From Thermoplasmatota archaeon (GTDB taxonomy: Archaea; Thermoplasmatota; Penumbrarchaeia; Penumbrarchaeales; Penumbrarchaeaceae): a DNA stretch of 7,670 nt. Where the stretch lies: contig JAUVLN010000093.1 of assembly GCA_030600725.1 (NCBI GenBank), positions 1 through 7,670 on the forward strand. The letters run 5' to 3'. The position numbers were made by a program, and so were the translations under genes. Below, one piece after another: positions 1 through 4,940 of the stretch. Below the pieces are notes generated by a model that had not been told where the DNA came from, did no database searches, and saw only the letters and a program-made list of their open reading frames with translations. Numbering within the stretch: the first letter of the stretch is position 1; each line of letters begins with the position of its first letter.

Positions 1-702
1 AGAATTGAGATAGCTTCACACCTCAATTTATCGGAGGCTATGATCCGTGCTCAGGATTACTTTAACGACCCGTACTTCGACCAGGATAGATCAAGGACAG
101 ATCAGTTCTGGTTCGAGGAGAACTCCACGGGTAAGACCCTCTGCCTGGGCGGTTTGTATGCAGAATCTCTCAATGTGCCCGGCACCTCTCCAGAATCCTT
201 GAATCGGATCTCTGATGGGGACCTGGAGATGATCGCAGAAGATGTGATCATGGCCTATCGGGGAGAGATGTGGGATCTCAGGCTGGATCATATATCCGCA
301 TCCAGATCCTATGTGGGGAATAGCGAGACGGGAGAGAAGTTTTTCCTGGGATACGGCGATTATATCGTTGTATACAAGCAGTATCTCGGCGGTGTGATGG
401 TGTCCGGCTCAAGAGGGGAGGTCAAGGTATCTCTCAGTTCGCAGGGTCAACTCCAGATGTACCGCGATGACTCGGTCAAATTAAAAGAGATAATAGACGA
501 AGAGAGGGCGATCTCCACACCGCAAGAGGCAATTTCTGATTACGTTAGAAGTAGAGGTTCTACTCGGGATTATGGCCTTGATGAGATCCACCTCGTTTAC
601 GAGTTATACGATCGCTCAACGATAGGAGTGATGAGCTATGAGCTTCACATCGTTACCAGATCCGAGATCATCTGGGGTGAAGTTATATATATTCGAGTTT
701 AG
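1..702 (+). CDS. C-terminal part of a probable secreted or surface protein, cut by the left window edge
   Basis: The frame is open from base 1 to the TAG at 700-702, giving at least 233 residues, so the true start probably lies outside the window. An ATG at 40 has GGAGG at 33-37, but only two bases separate them, and the protein from that ATG has no signal peptide. I therefore do not regard 40 as the start. The product is acidic and aromatic-rich with no membrane segment in the visible part. The stretch around codons 118-165 (YIVVYKQYLGGVMVSG, then a short beta-rich segment and ISTPQEAISDYV) resembles FTP/PepSY-type propeptide modules of exported peptidases: a 'YxQxxxGvxVxGs' strand followed by an 'isxxeAi' helix. 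That resemblance is by eye only, so function is not assigned. The real gene may be much longer. An extracytoplasmic location is inference. Confidence 0.6.
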   Translation, partial: RIEIASHLNLSEAMIRAQDYFNDPYFDQDRSRTDQFWFEENSTGKTLCLGGLYAESLNVPGTSPESLNRISDGDLEMIAEDVIMAYRGEMWDLRLDHISASRSYVGNSETGEKFFLGYGDYIVVYKQYLGGVMVSGSRGEVKVSLSSQGQLQMYRDDSVKLKEIIDEERAISTPQEAISDYVRSRGSTRDYGLDEIHLVYELYDRSTIGVMSYELHIVTRSEIIWGEVIYIRV

Positions 703-739
703 CGGTCAGATAATATTGGTGAATTTTCACAGTTGGGGG

Positions 740-788
740 CACGTGAGCCCCCTCCTGAATCGCCAGGAAATCCAGCCAGGGGCTCGTG
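740..788. repeat. Imperfect inverted repeat able to form a long hairpin
   Basis: CACGTGAGCCCC (740-751) pairs with GGGGCTCGTG (779-788) apart from a two-base bulge. Inside the loop, TCCTG (753-757) can pair with CAGGA (764-768), giving a nested stem. It lies between a stop at 702 and a start at 914. A second short pair, GTTGGT (788-793) with ACCAAC (815-820), follows and ends in TTTT. It could be a transcript-end structure, an RNA element or the relic of a mobile element. The sequence does not decide between these. Confidence 0.45.
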
Positions 789-819
789 TTGGTATTGATG
801 GTAAAACTCAAAGAACCAA

Positions 820-829
820 CTTTTAAGTA
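820..829 (+). promoter_or_regulatory. Possible TATA box for the gene starting at 914
   Basis: CTTTTAAGTA resembles an archaeal TATA element and would place transcription start near 847-852, leaving a leader of about 60 bases. A second TATA-like run, TATAAAAAG at 897-905, is too close to the ATG at 914 to drive it. That run overlaps AAGGTTGA (903-910), which could instead be a weak ribosome binding site. Both assignments are tentative. Confidence 0.25.
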
Positions 830-913
830 TGGATCTTGATCAGAAATAAATGTCTAGATCCTGTACCAATGGAGTTAATAGGGCGATAATAACATGTATA
901 AAAAGGTTGAAGA

Positions 914-1084
914 ATGAATATCAACAAATACGTTGTATTTGCCATGATTGTGGGGATGATATTTCTCTCGGTTCGATTTTATGGATCAACTGAAGGATTT
1001 GGTGGTGCACAACATCATTTCAGGGATGTTAATGCTGCTATTCTGAATTTTACCACCGCTCAAAATGAGGTGGTGACCCGTTAA
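914..1084 (+). pseudogene. N-terminal fragment of a small secreted/anchored protein gene interrupted by an IS1-family element
   Basis: The ATG at 914 begins MNINKYVVFAMIVGMIFLSV, a short positive start and a hydrophobic stretch that look like a signal peptide or N-terminal membrane anchor. Codons 1-49 (to base 1060) and the next codons CAA AAT belong to the original gene. At 1069 the reading frame enters the insertion element and stops at TAA 1082-1084 after 56 codons. AAGGTTGA just upstream is a possible ribosome binding site. Joining this part to 2242-2673 restores a 192-residue frame, which shows directly that the two halves were one gene. I do not recognise the family. Without the downstream half the product is probably non-functional. 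Confidence 0.75.
1061..1068. repeat. Left copy of the 8-base target-site duplication (CAAAATGA)
   Basis: CAAAATGA directly abuts the left end of the insertion element and is repeated exactly at 2242-2249 after its right end. Duplications of 8-9 bases are typical of IS1-family transposition. Confidence 0.92.
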
Positions 1085-1091
1085 TAGGTTG
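1069..1091 (+). repeat. Left terminal inverted repeat of the IS1-family element
   Basis: GGTGGTGACC followed by CGTTAATAGGTTG. Against the right end (2219-2241 read in reverse complement), 18 of 23 positions match by hand, including the outer ten and the inner GGTTG block. These are the presumed transposase binding and cleavage ends. Confidence 0.88.
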
Positions 1092-1095
1092 GCAT

Positions 1096-1104
1096 TATTT
1101 ATAT
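1096..1104 (+). promoter_or_regulatory. TATA-like promoter of the IS transposase
   Basis: TTATTTATA lies just inside the left end of the element. Its position predicts transcription start near 1125-1130, just upstream of the ATG at 1136. That argues that the earlier ATG at 1103, which overlaps the box, is not the translation start. No Shine-Dalgarno-like sequence is evident before 1136, consistent with a very short leader. Confidence 0.45.
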
Positions 1105-1135
1105 GATAAAGTACATACCTATTCCAGGGTCTATC

Positions 1136-1606
1136 ATGGGTAATAGAGGTCCAAAACCACAATTCATACATATTGTCTGTCCAAATAATGAATGTGCAAT
1201 GTATGGAAAAGATGGACAGAGTAATATCATAGGGAATGGAACATATAAAACCAAAAGCGGCAATGTCAGAAAATATATTTGTAAATCCTGTGGCAGAGTT
1301 TTCTGTGACAGAACCAATACCGCATTCTTTGATCTAAGAACAAAGGATGAAAAGATATTGCTCGGACTGAAAATGGTAATAAAAGGGATGAGCCTGAGAT
1401 CAATAGCCGAGATACTGGATGTCAAATTAGACACGGTCAGAGGATGGCTGTATAGAGCAGCAGAACACAGTGAAGAGGTTAACAATGTTCTGTTAAAGGA
1501 TCTGAAGGTGTCCAAGGTTGAACTTGATGAACTATGGACATTCGTTAAAAAAAAACAGTACCGAGAATGGAAGAATATGAAGATGATGGAACATGGGTTT
1601 GGGTAA
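1136..1606 (+). CDS. InsA-like zinc-ribbon/HTH protein, unshifted product of the IS
   Basis: Without frameshifting, translation ends at TGA... more exactly at the stop closing 1606, giving 156 residues. This product contains the zinc ribbon, the helix-turn-helix and only the first catalytic Asp, so it cannot transpose. In IS1 the equivalent InsA protein binds the ends and represses transposition; the same role is inferred here. The last 16 residues, after the A run, are specific to this frame. Confidence 0.55.
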   Translation: MGNRGPKPQFIHIVCPNNECAMYGKDGQSNIIGNGTYKTKSGNVRKYICKSCGRVFCDRTNTAFFDLRTKDEKILLGLKMVIKGMSLRSIAEILDVKLDTVRGWLYRAAEHSEEVNNVLLKDLKVSKVELDELWTFVKKKQYREWKNMKMMEHGFG

Positions 1607-2229
1607 GTTTTGCTTCAAAATGTAGAATTGTCCTTGCTCATTCTGTTGGAGAAAGAAAACAATATGTCGCTGATGGAATTGTAAATAAGACCTGTGAATG
1701 TCTTGGTTCGAAACCACTCTTCGTTAGTGATGGCTTGAATTTTTACACTTGTGCATTGCGAAAGAAGTTTGGTAAAATGGTTGAATTTCCAAGGACCGGC
1801 AAATGTGGACGACCTAAGAAGCCAAAGTTGATTCCCGATCCTGATCTAAGATATGCCCAGGTGATCAAACATAGGAAAGGAGGAAAATTGATAAAAGTTG
1901 AGAAGAGGATCATATTTGGGAATGACATTGACAAGAAAGAAATATCAACCAGTTTGCTCGAGAGGCAGAATTTGACCTTCAGACAGGATAACAATCGGAT
2001 ATCAAGAAAGACCATAGGATTTTCCAAGAAACTTAGTGGTTTGGATAACCAGATGATGTTGTTTTTTGCCAACTTCAACTTCTGCAGAGGTCATGGTTCT
2101 TTGAAATATTGTGATGATATGGGAAGAATCCGTAAGAATTCTCCTTTGAAGGAGTATGGGCTGATTGATCATAATTGGACATTAAAAGAGTTATTGACAT
2201 TTCCTTATCATAAAACATCAACCAGTTAG
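1136..2229 (+). CDS. IS1-family transposase, full-length product by -1 frameshift at an A9 run
   Basis: The transposase catalyses cut and strand transfer at the element's ends. Read in the first frame to base 1555 and then stepping back one base, the product is 364 residues. A zinc ribbon comes first, with Cys15/Cys20 (CPNNEC) and Cys49/Cys52 (CKSC). A helix-turn-helix follows at about residues 84-106 (MSLRSIAEIL). The catalytic triad then fits Asp131 (LDELW), Asp199 (FVSDGLNF) and Glu276 (LLERQNL), with the IS1-typical RKTIGFSK block close behind. Both halves are otherwise open. The ATG at 1136 (MGNRGPKP) is preferred over 1103 because 1103 lies in the TATA box; from 1103 the protein would be 11 residues longer. 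In the second frame TAA occurs at 1546-1548, so the shift must happen within or after the A run. Family assignment is strong; activity is inferred. Confidence 0.88.
1547..1555 (+). other. A9 slippage site for -1 frameshifting in the transposase gene
   Basis: Nine A residues read as three Lys codons (AAA AAA AAA) after GTT and before CAG. Sliding back one base continues as ACA GTA CCG into the DDE-containing frame. Known IS1 uses -1 slippage at an A6C run, so position and direction both fit. Ribosomal slippage and transcript slippage cannot be told apart from sequence alone. Confidence 0.8.
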
Positions 2230-2241
2230 AAGGTCACCACC
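2219..2241 (-). repeat. Right terminal inverted repeat of the IS1-family element
   Basis: Read on the minus strand from 2241 this is GGTGGTGACC, then TTCTAACTGGTTG, mirroring the left end. The transposase stop (TAG, 2227-2229) lies inside this repeat, as is common in compact IS elements. Confidence 0.88.
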
Positions 2242-2249
2242 CAAAATGA
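2242..2249. repeat. Right copy of the 8-base target-site duplication (CAAAATGA)
   Basis: Exact copy of bases 1061-1068, directly after the right end of the element. Removing the element plus one copy restores the interrupted reading frame. Confidence 0.92.
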
Positions 2250-2673
2250 TCAAGGCGATGATATCTCCTTCATCAATCTCTCCATAATTGGAAATTTTAC
2301 CAGCAATCTGGAATATGAAAATAAAGATCGGATGAATATCTCAGATGGTGAGGTCATCAGGGTAATATGCCATCCATACGACTTATACGGCCTCAATGCT
2401 GGAGACCATGTGATCGTGAATATCACAAGATATTGGAATTATATACATGGCTTGAACCTGACAATTTATTCATGGGAATTGAGATCAATACGAGATAACA
2501 GTACGATCGATGATACCAACGATGAAATAATTACATATGATGATCCAATTACATCTGATGATCCGGAAAAGGAGGAGTTACCATCATCAGGGATCCATGG
2601 GATTCTCATATCCATCTTATTTTCAGTTTCTCTGATTAAAAGGAAAGTGTATCTTAAGAACAGACCATTGTAG
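2242..2673 (+). pseudogene. C-terminal fragment of the IS-interrupted secreted protein gene, with sorting-like tail
   Basis: This frame continues the gene begun at 914: codon 50 (CAA) is duplicated at the element boundary, and 143 residues follow to the TAG at 2671-2673. The joined protein is 192 residues. After the N-terminal hydrophobic segment comes a domain with several N-x-S/T sites (NLS, NFT, NIS, NIT, NLT, NST), which are potential N-glycosylation sites. An acidic linker rich in Asp and Glu follows, then LPSSG, a hydrophobic helix (GIHGILISILFSVSLI) and a basic end (KRK). This three-part end resembles a cell-surface anchoring signal. A free-standing 113-residue product could start at ATG 2332, but it would lack the export signal. 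The family is not recognised. Confidence 0.72.
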
Positions 2674-2704
2674 ATTGCCAATCATTATGCTAGGAGGCAA
2701 TTTT
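2674..2704 (+). terminator. Possible hairpin terminator after the interrupted gene
   Basis: ATTGCC (2674-2679), immediately after the stop, can pair with GGCAAT (2696-2701). The 3' arm runs into TTTT (2701-2704). The loop is 16 bases and the stem only six pairs, so stability is modest. Confidence 0.3.
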
Positions 2705-2744
2705 CGGAAAAAAGCACCACGTTTTATTAATGCGTAACCAATCT

Positions 2745-2775
2745 TATTTGGTCAAACAAAACGGAAAAATATGCT
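2745..2775 (-). terminator. Possible T-rich terminator of the minus-strand membrane gene pair
   Basis: Read on the minus strand, this convergent spacer holds ATTTTT, GTTTTG and GTTTG in close succession, soon after the stop at 2787. Oligo-T stretches end transcription in archaea. No strong hairpin accompanies them. Confidence 0.3.
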
Positions 2776-2786
2776 CAAATAAATGG

Positions 2787-2882
2787 TCAATGATCATGGT
2801 CGTGAGAATGCTTGTGACCGTGGGAATGCCCCTGAGGATGATGTCCCTGATATCCTCGGACCGTTAGAGCCTTGTGATCCAC
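2787..2882 (-). CDS. Possible histidine-rich mini-ORF, 31 residues
   Basis: From a GTG at 2880-2882 the minus strand reads 31 codons to TGA at 2787-2789. The last 18 residues hold nine His, in the pattern HHPQGHSHGHKHSHDHDH, typical of metal-binding (Zn, Ni, Cu) tails. It overlaps the end of the 70-residue membrane protein gene by 19 bases in the -1 frame. It could be a separately translated peptide. It could also be the displaced tail of that upstream protein, since a single-base indel near the stop at 2864-2866 would fuse them into a protein of about 95 residues. No convincing ribosome binding site precedes the GTG. The peptide pattern is visible; translation is inferred. Confidence 0.35.
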   Translation of the reverse strand: MDHKALTVRGYQGHHPQGHSHGHKHSHDHDH

Positions 2883-3076
2883 TTCACAAGCTTAACCGTC
2901 CACCCATCCTTTTTTGATATGTCCAAAAACAGTAACGTGGAGGGGACGCCGAAGGCGATGCCAAGCGCCAGAAGGTCCCACCTCTCCATGTACACGCATA
3001 TCAATGCTCCGCCGACGTGAGCAATGAATACCATGAGCTCGGGCCACCTGTCGTAAAGCTCCTTTAGCAACCTCAC
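2864..3076 (-). CDS. Small two-helix membrane protein coupled to the CruF-like gene
   Basis: A GTG start (3074-3076) overlaps the stop of the upstream gene as GTGA, suggesting translational coupling. The 70-residue product has a short basic/acidic start (MRLLKELYDRWPE), one hydrophobic segment at about 13-30 and a second at about 33-53. It ends in a basic tail (DISKKDGWTVKLVKWITRL), so both ends are probably cytoplasmic. I do not recognise the family. The context suggests it works with, or stabilises, the preceding integral membrane protein. The same frame is open further upstream inside the neighbouring gene, but that part translates poorly and is unlikely to be real. A histidine-rich stretch follows in another frame. 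Confidence 0.6.
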   Translation of the reverse strand: MRLLKELYDRWPELMVFIAHVGGALICVYMERWDLLALGIAFGVPSTLLFLDISKKDGWTVKLVKWITRL

Positions 3077-3843
3077 GGGAACCACAACCTGGATATCAGA
3101 TATATCAGCAGAACGAAGAACAGGAGCGAGATGTAGCTCAGGGCCATACCCACGGCCAACCCCACCTCCTTGAATATCTGGGGGCGGGGAAGGGAATCCA
3201 CGTCGAACCAGACAGCAGTGATCCCCCCTACCGCCATGAACCATGCGGCGTAGTTCGCAAGCGGCACCCCGAACCACTGGAACTCCTTCCAGTGCCAGAT
3301 CCCGTACGCCACGAAGATTGTATCTATGGATATGTCGATCGACACGGCCAGCACCCCTGCGAGCATCCCCTTCTCCAGTAGCTTCAGCGATCCCAGAACG
3401 GGATTCCTCTCTATCAGGGTGATCACGGAGTACATGATGGCGGTCCAGCAGAACGGCACCGCCAGCATGGTGTGCCCGATCTGCAGCCAGGCCTCCTCGT
3501 TATAAACGTAGTACCCCGAGAAAAAGACGGTGATCTCCTCGAGGAAGAAACCATACACGAGTGTGAATGAAAAGAAGAAGAACGCCTTCTTGAACCCCCA
3601 CCGCCTCCACCCGTGCAGGATGGAGATCAACATGAACGACAGGCAGACGATCTCGAATATGTGGAGTATCAGCCAGGAGTCCCCCCCCTCTTCAAAAACC
3701 CTCCAGGCCCCATCAACCCCCCGGGAGGGGATCAGCCTGGCGATGATAAATATGAAAACCACAAGTCCGGCGACTATACCCGCCAGCCTCGGCGTGGTCC
3801 TGGAATCGAACCACTTGTTGGTGAACCTGCCTCTATCGACCAT
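3073..3843 (-). CDS. Carotenoid biosynthesis (CruF/DUF422)-like integral membrane protein
   Basis: The 256-residue product is strongly hydrophobic, with about seven membrane segments. It carries the landmark pattern of the CruF/DUF422 family: a paired-Glu helix (GFFLEE, 98-103), SGYYVY (109-114), a VP motif (129-130), an Asp-bearing helix (SIDISID, 168-174), WHW (183-185) and GVPLANYAAW (192-201). Characterised members hydrate C50 carotenoid precursors to bacterioruberin, or act in related carotenoid hydration. No phytoene synthase, desaturase or prenyltransferase gene is in view, so the substrate here is uncertain. A TTG at 3868-3870 would add nine residues, but a TATA-like element overlaps it. 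The ATG at 3841-3843, about 27 bases beyond the box, fits a leaderless start better. The gene overlaps the following small membrane protein gene by three bases within a GTGA junction. Confidence 0.75.
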   Translation of the reverse strand: MVDRGRFTNKWFDSRTTPRLAGIVAGLVVFIFIIARLIPSRGVDGAWRVFEEGGDSWLILHIFEIVCLSFMLISILHGWRRWGFKKAFFFFSFTLVYGFFLEEITVFFSGYYVYNEEAWLQIGHTMLAVPFCWTAIMYSVITLIERNPVLGSLKLLEKGMLAGVLAVSIDISIDTIFVAYGIWHWKEFQWFGVPLANYAAWFMAVGGITAVWFDVDSLPRPQIFKEVGLAVGMALSYISLLFFVLLIYLISRLWFP

Positions 3844-3868
3844 CGTGAAGACCCCAACCATCAAGGCC

Positions 3869-3878
3869 AATTATAAAT
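3869..3878. promoter_or_regulatory. TATA-box region between the divergent CruF-like and thioesterase genes
   Basis: AATTATAAAT reads as TTTATAAT on the minus strand, about 27-30 bases before the minus ATG at 3843. The same run offers TTATAAAT on the plus strand, ahead of the start at 3912. Because the run is nearly symmetrical, it may serve both genes. Direction is inferred from spacing alone. Confidence 0.45.
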
Positions 3879-3897
3879 TGATTGATTGCGATCGCGT

Positions 3898-3904
3898 GGA
3901 GGGG
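3898..3904 (+). promoter_or_regulatory. Ribosome binding site deciding the thioesterase start
   Basis: GGAGGGG lies seven bases before the ATG at 3912. This selects 3912 over the upstream in-frame ATG at 3882, which lies ahead of the site. Confidence 0.6.
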
Positions 3905-3911
3905 ACAGCAG

Positions 3912-4316
3912 ATGACAGAGCCCGTGGAGATCATCAGGAAGAGAAAGGCCCAGACCTACGAGATCGATTTCGCGGGGGTCATGTCCAACCAGGTTTACTT
4001 CAGATGGCTCGAGGACCTCAGGACCGATATCATATTGGAGTTCGTGGACCTTCGTGAGCTCATAACAATGGGGAGCGTTCCGGTCCTGGCACACTCCGAG
4101 ATAGACTACAAACTGCCCGTCAGATTGCTGGAGGAGGTGGAGTGCCGGATGTGGGTGGAGGAGATGAGCTCGATGAGGTGGGCCGTCGCAGCGGAGTTTA
4201 AAGTGAACGGGAAGGTGTGCACGAGGTCCAGGCAGTGGGGGGTCTTCGTGAACTCAAAGACAATGAGGCCCGTCCTGGCCCCCGATGTATTTCTGAGAGA
4301 GAAAAAGGACTCATAG
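3912..4316 (+). CDS. Acyl-CoA thioesterase of the hotdog-fold 4HBT/YbgC-like family
   Basis: The 134-residue product has the usual length of a single hotdog domain. Near its start, YEIDFAGVMSNQVYFRWLED (16-35) matches the family signature of the YbgC/4-hydroxybenzoyl-CoA thioesterase group, where Asp (here Asp19) is catalytic and a long helix follows. Later strands (VLAHSEIDYKLPVRLLEEVE; AAEFKVNGKVCTRSRQWGVFV) fit the beta sheet of the fold. Such enzymes hydrolyse acyl-CoA thioesters in the cytoplasm and work as oligomers; the actual substrate cannot be read from sequence. The usual 'DTDaxG' is changed to IDFAG, with the Asp kept. A good ribosome binding site precedes the ATG. The stop overlaps the 3' end of the convergent methyltransferase gene by six bases. 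Confidence 0.75.
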   Translation: MTEPVEIIRKRKAQTYEIDFAGVMSNQVYFRWLEDLRTDIILEFVDLRELITMGSVPVLAHSEIDYKLPVRLLEEVECRMWVEEMSSMRWAVAAEFKVNGKVCTRSRQWGVFVNSKTMRPVLAPDVFLREKKDS

Positions 4317-4940
4317 ATCCACTCTTTCGAAAAGCCCCTGGACCCTGGACCTGATCATCTCTCCGGAAGAGGTCCTCTGGGGCCATCTCATCATCCTCAA
4401 TTCGATTTCATGGAATGGTGAAAATAACCCCCTCGCCTCATCCATGGTGAAGAAATGCTGGAGGATCCCATCCCCTTTGAAAAAGCTCCCCTCCTCCAAT
4501 TCCTTCCCTTTTCCGTATCTCATATCATCAACGGAGAGATCAACAAAGGACACAACACCACCTTGGGCGAGCACCTCAAGGACGTTCTCGACACACCTCC
4601 TCCTCTCATCCTCCGTCATGGCTCCCAGAACGTGATGCAGAAGCACACAGTCAAAGAGGCCAAGGTCGCCAAGCGGAAGGGTCGCGTCCCTCTCCAGAAA
4701 TATCCCATTCAGGCTTCGATCTGCCAACCTTTTCCTAGCGATCTCCAGCCCATTCGACGACAGGTCGATCGCCGTAACCTCCCACCCCCTACCAACCGCA
4801 GATATCGTATTATCCCCCGTGCCGCAGCCTATCTCAAGAACTCTTGAACCGTTTTTCAGATCGGGGAGCTCCTGTTTCGACCCACCCCACTTTACCCCGC
4901 TTGAATATCTCCGGTCCCAGGCCCTTTTCGGATCGTGCAT
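4311..4940 (-). CDS. Class I SAM-dependent methyltransferase
   Basis: The 209-residue product has a Rossmann-type methyltransferase core: motif I VLEIGCGTGDN (34-44) for S-adenosylmethionine, the acidic end of strand 2 at AIDLS (57-61), DAT (85-87) for the adenine side, and FDCVLLHHVLGAM (96-108) as the motif IV region. The C-terminal segment MRYGKGKELEEGSFFKGDG (140-158), followed by HFFTMDEARGLF, resembles the METTL2/6/8-type layout of 'lrfk.G...e..f.r.DGt..yFF...el..lF'. In eukaryotes that group makes 3-methylcytidine in tRNA. This is a resemblance, not an assignment, so the substrate is unknown. It is co-directional with the MarC gene, and its ATG overlaps that gene's stop as TGATG, indicating translational coupling. 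Confidence 0.8.
   Translation of the reverse strand: MHDPKRAWDRRYSSGVKWGGSKQELPDLKNGSRVLEIGCGTGDNTISAVGRGWEVTAIDLSSNGLEIARKRLADRSLNGIFLERDATLPLGDLGLFDCVLLHHVLGAMTEDERRRCVENVLEVLAQGGVVSFVDLSVDDMRYGKGKELEEGSFFKGDGILQHFFTMDEARGLFSPFHEIELRMMRWPQRTSSGEMIRSRVQGLFERVDL

Larger units (their letters stand above)
1069..2241 (+). mobile_element. Complete IS1-family insertion sequence, 1173 bases
   Basis: Both ends start with GGTGGTGACC read inwards. The element is flanked by an exact 8-base duplication (CAAAATGA), and the interior encodes a zinc-ribbon/HTH/DDE transposase in two frames, which is the IS1-family layout. Its coding strand points the same way as the gene it interrupts. No in-frame stop breaks either transposase half apart from the expected frame change. 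With the identical target duplication, this suggests a fairly recent and possibly still active insertion. It is visibly richer in A+T than the right half of the window. A database comparison would be needed to name the exact IS. Confidence 0.93.

Noticed and set aside
740..820. A tRNA gene or tRNA fragment (CTGAATC looks like a Phe anticodon loop; the repeat gives cloverleaf-like stems)
   Set aside because: The anticodon stem around CTGAATC does not pair, the T-loop consensus TTCGAAT is missing, and no acceptor stem can be drawn.
638..826. A 62-codon plus-strand ORF after the first gene
   Set aside because: It starts inside the preceding gene in another frame, runs through the inverted repeat and shows no coherent protein character.
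1103..1135. Start of the IS transposase at ATG 1103
   Set aside because: It overlaps the TATA-like box that would drive the gene, so it would not be within the transcript.
2910..2915. A -1 frameshift at A AAA AAG linking the 70-residue protein to the histidine-rich frame
   Set aside because: The -1 frame after this run meets a stop (TAA at 2892-2894) before reaching the His codons, so this site cannot produce the fusion.
2864..3277. A longer 137-codon minus-strand protein in the frame of the 70-residue gene
   Set aside because: The part upstream of 3076 lies in the CruF-like gene and reads as non-membrane, Gly/His/Arg-rich filler. Only the section from the GTG at 3076 looks like a protein.
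3882..3911. Start of the thioesterase at ATG 3882
   Set aside because: The strong GGAGGGG site lies after it and fits ATG 3912. The extra ten residues also do not match the family's usual start.
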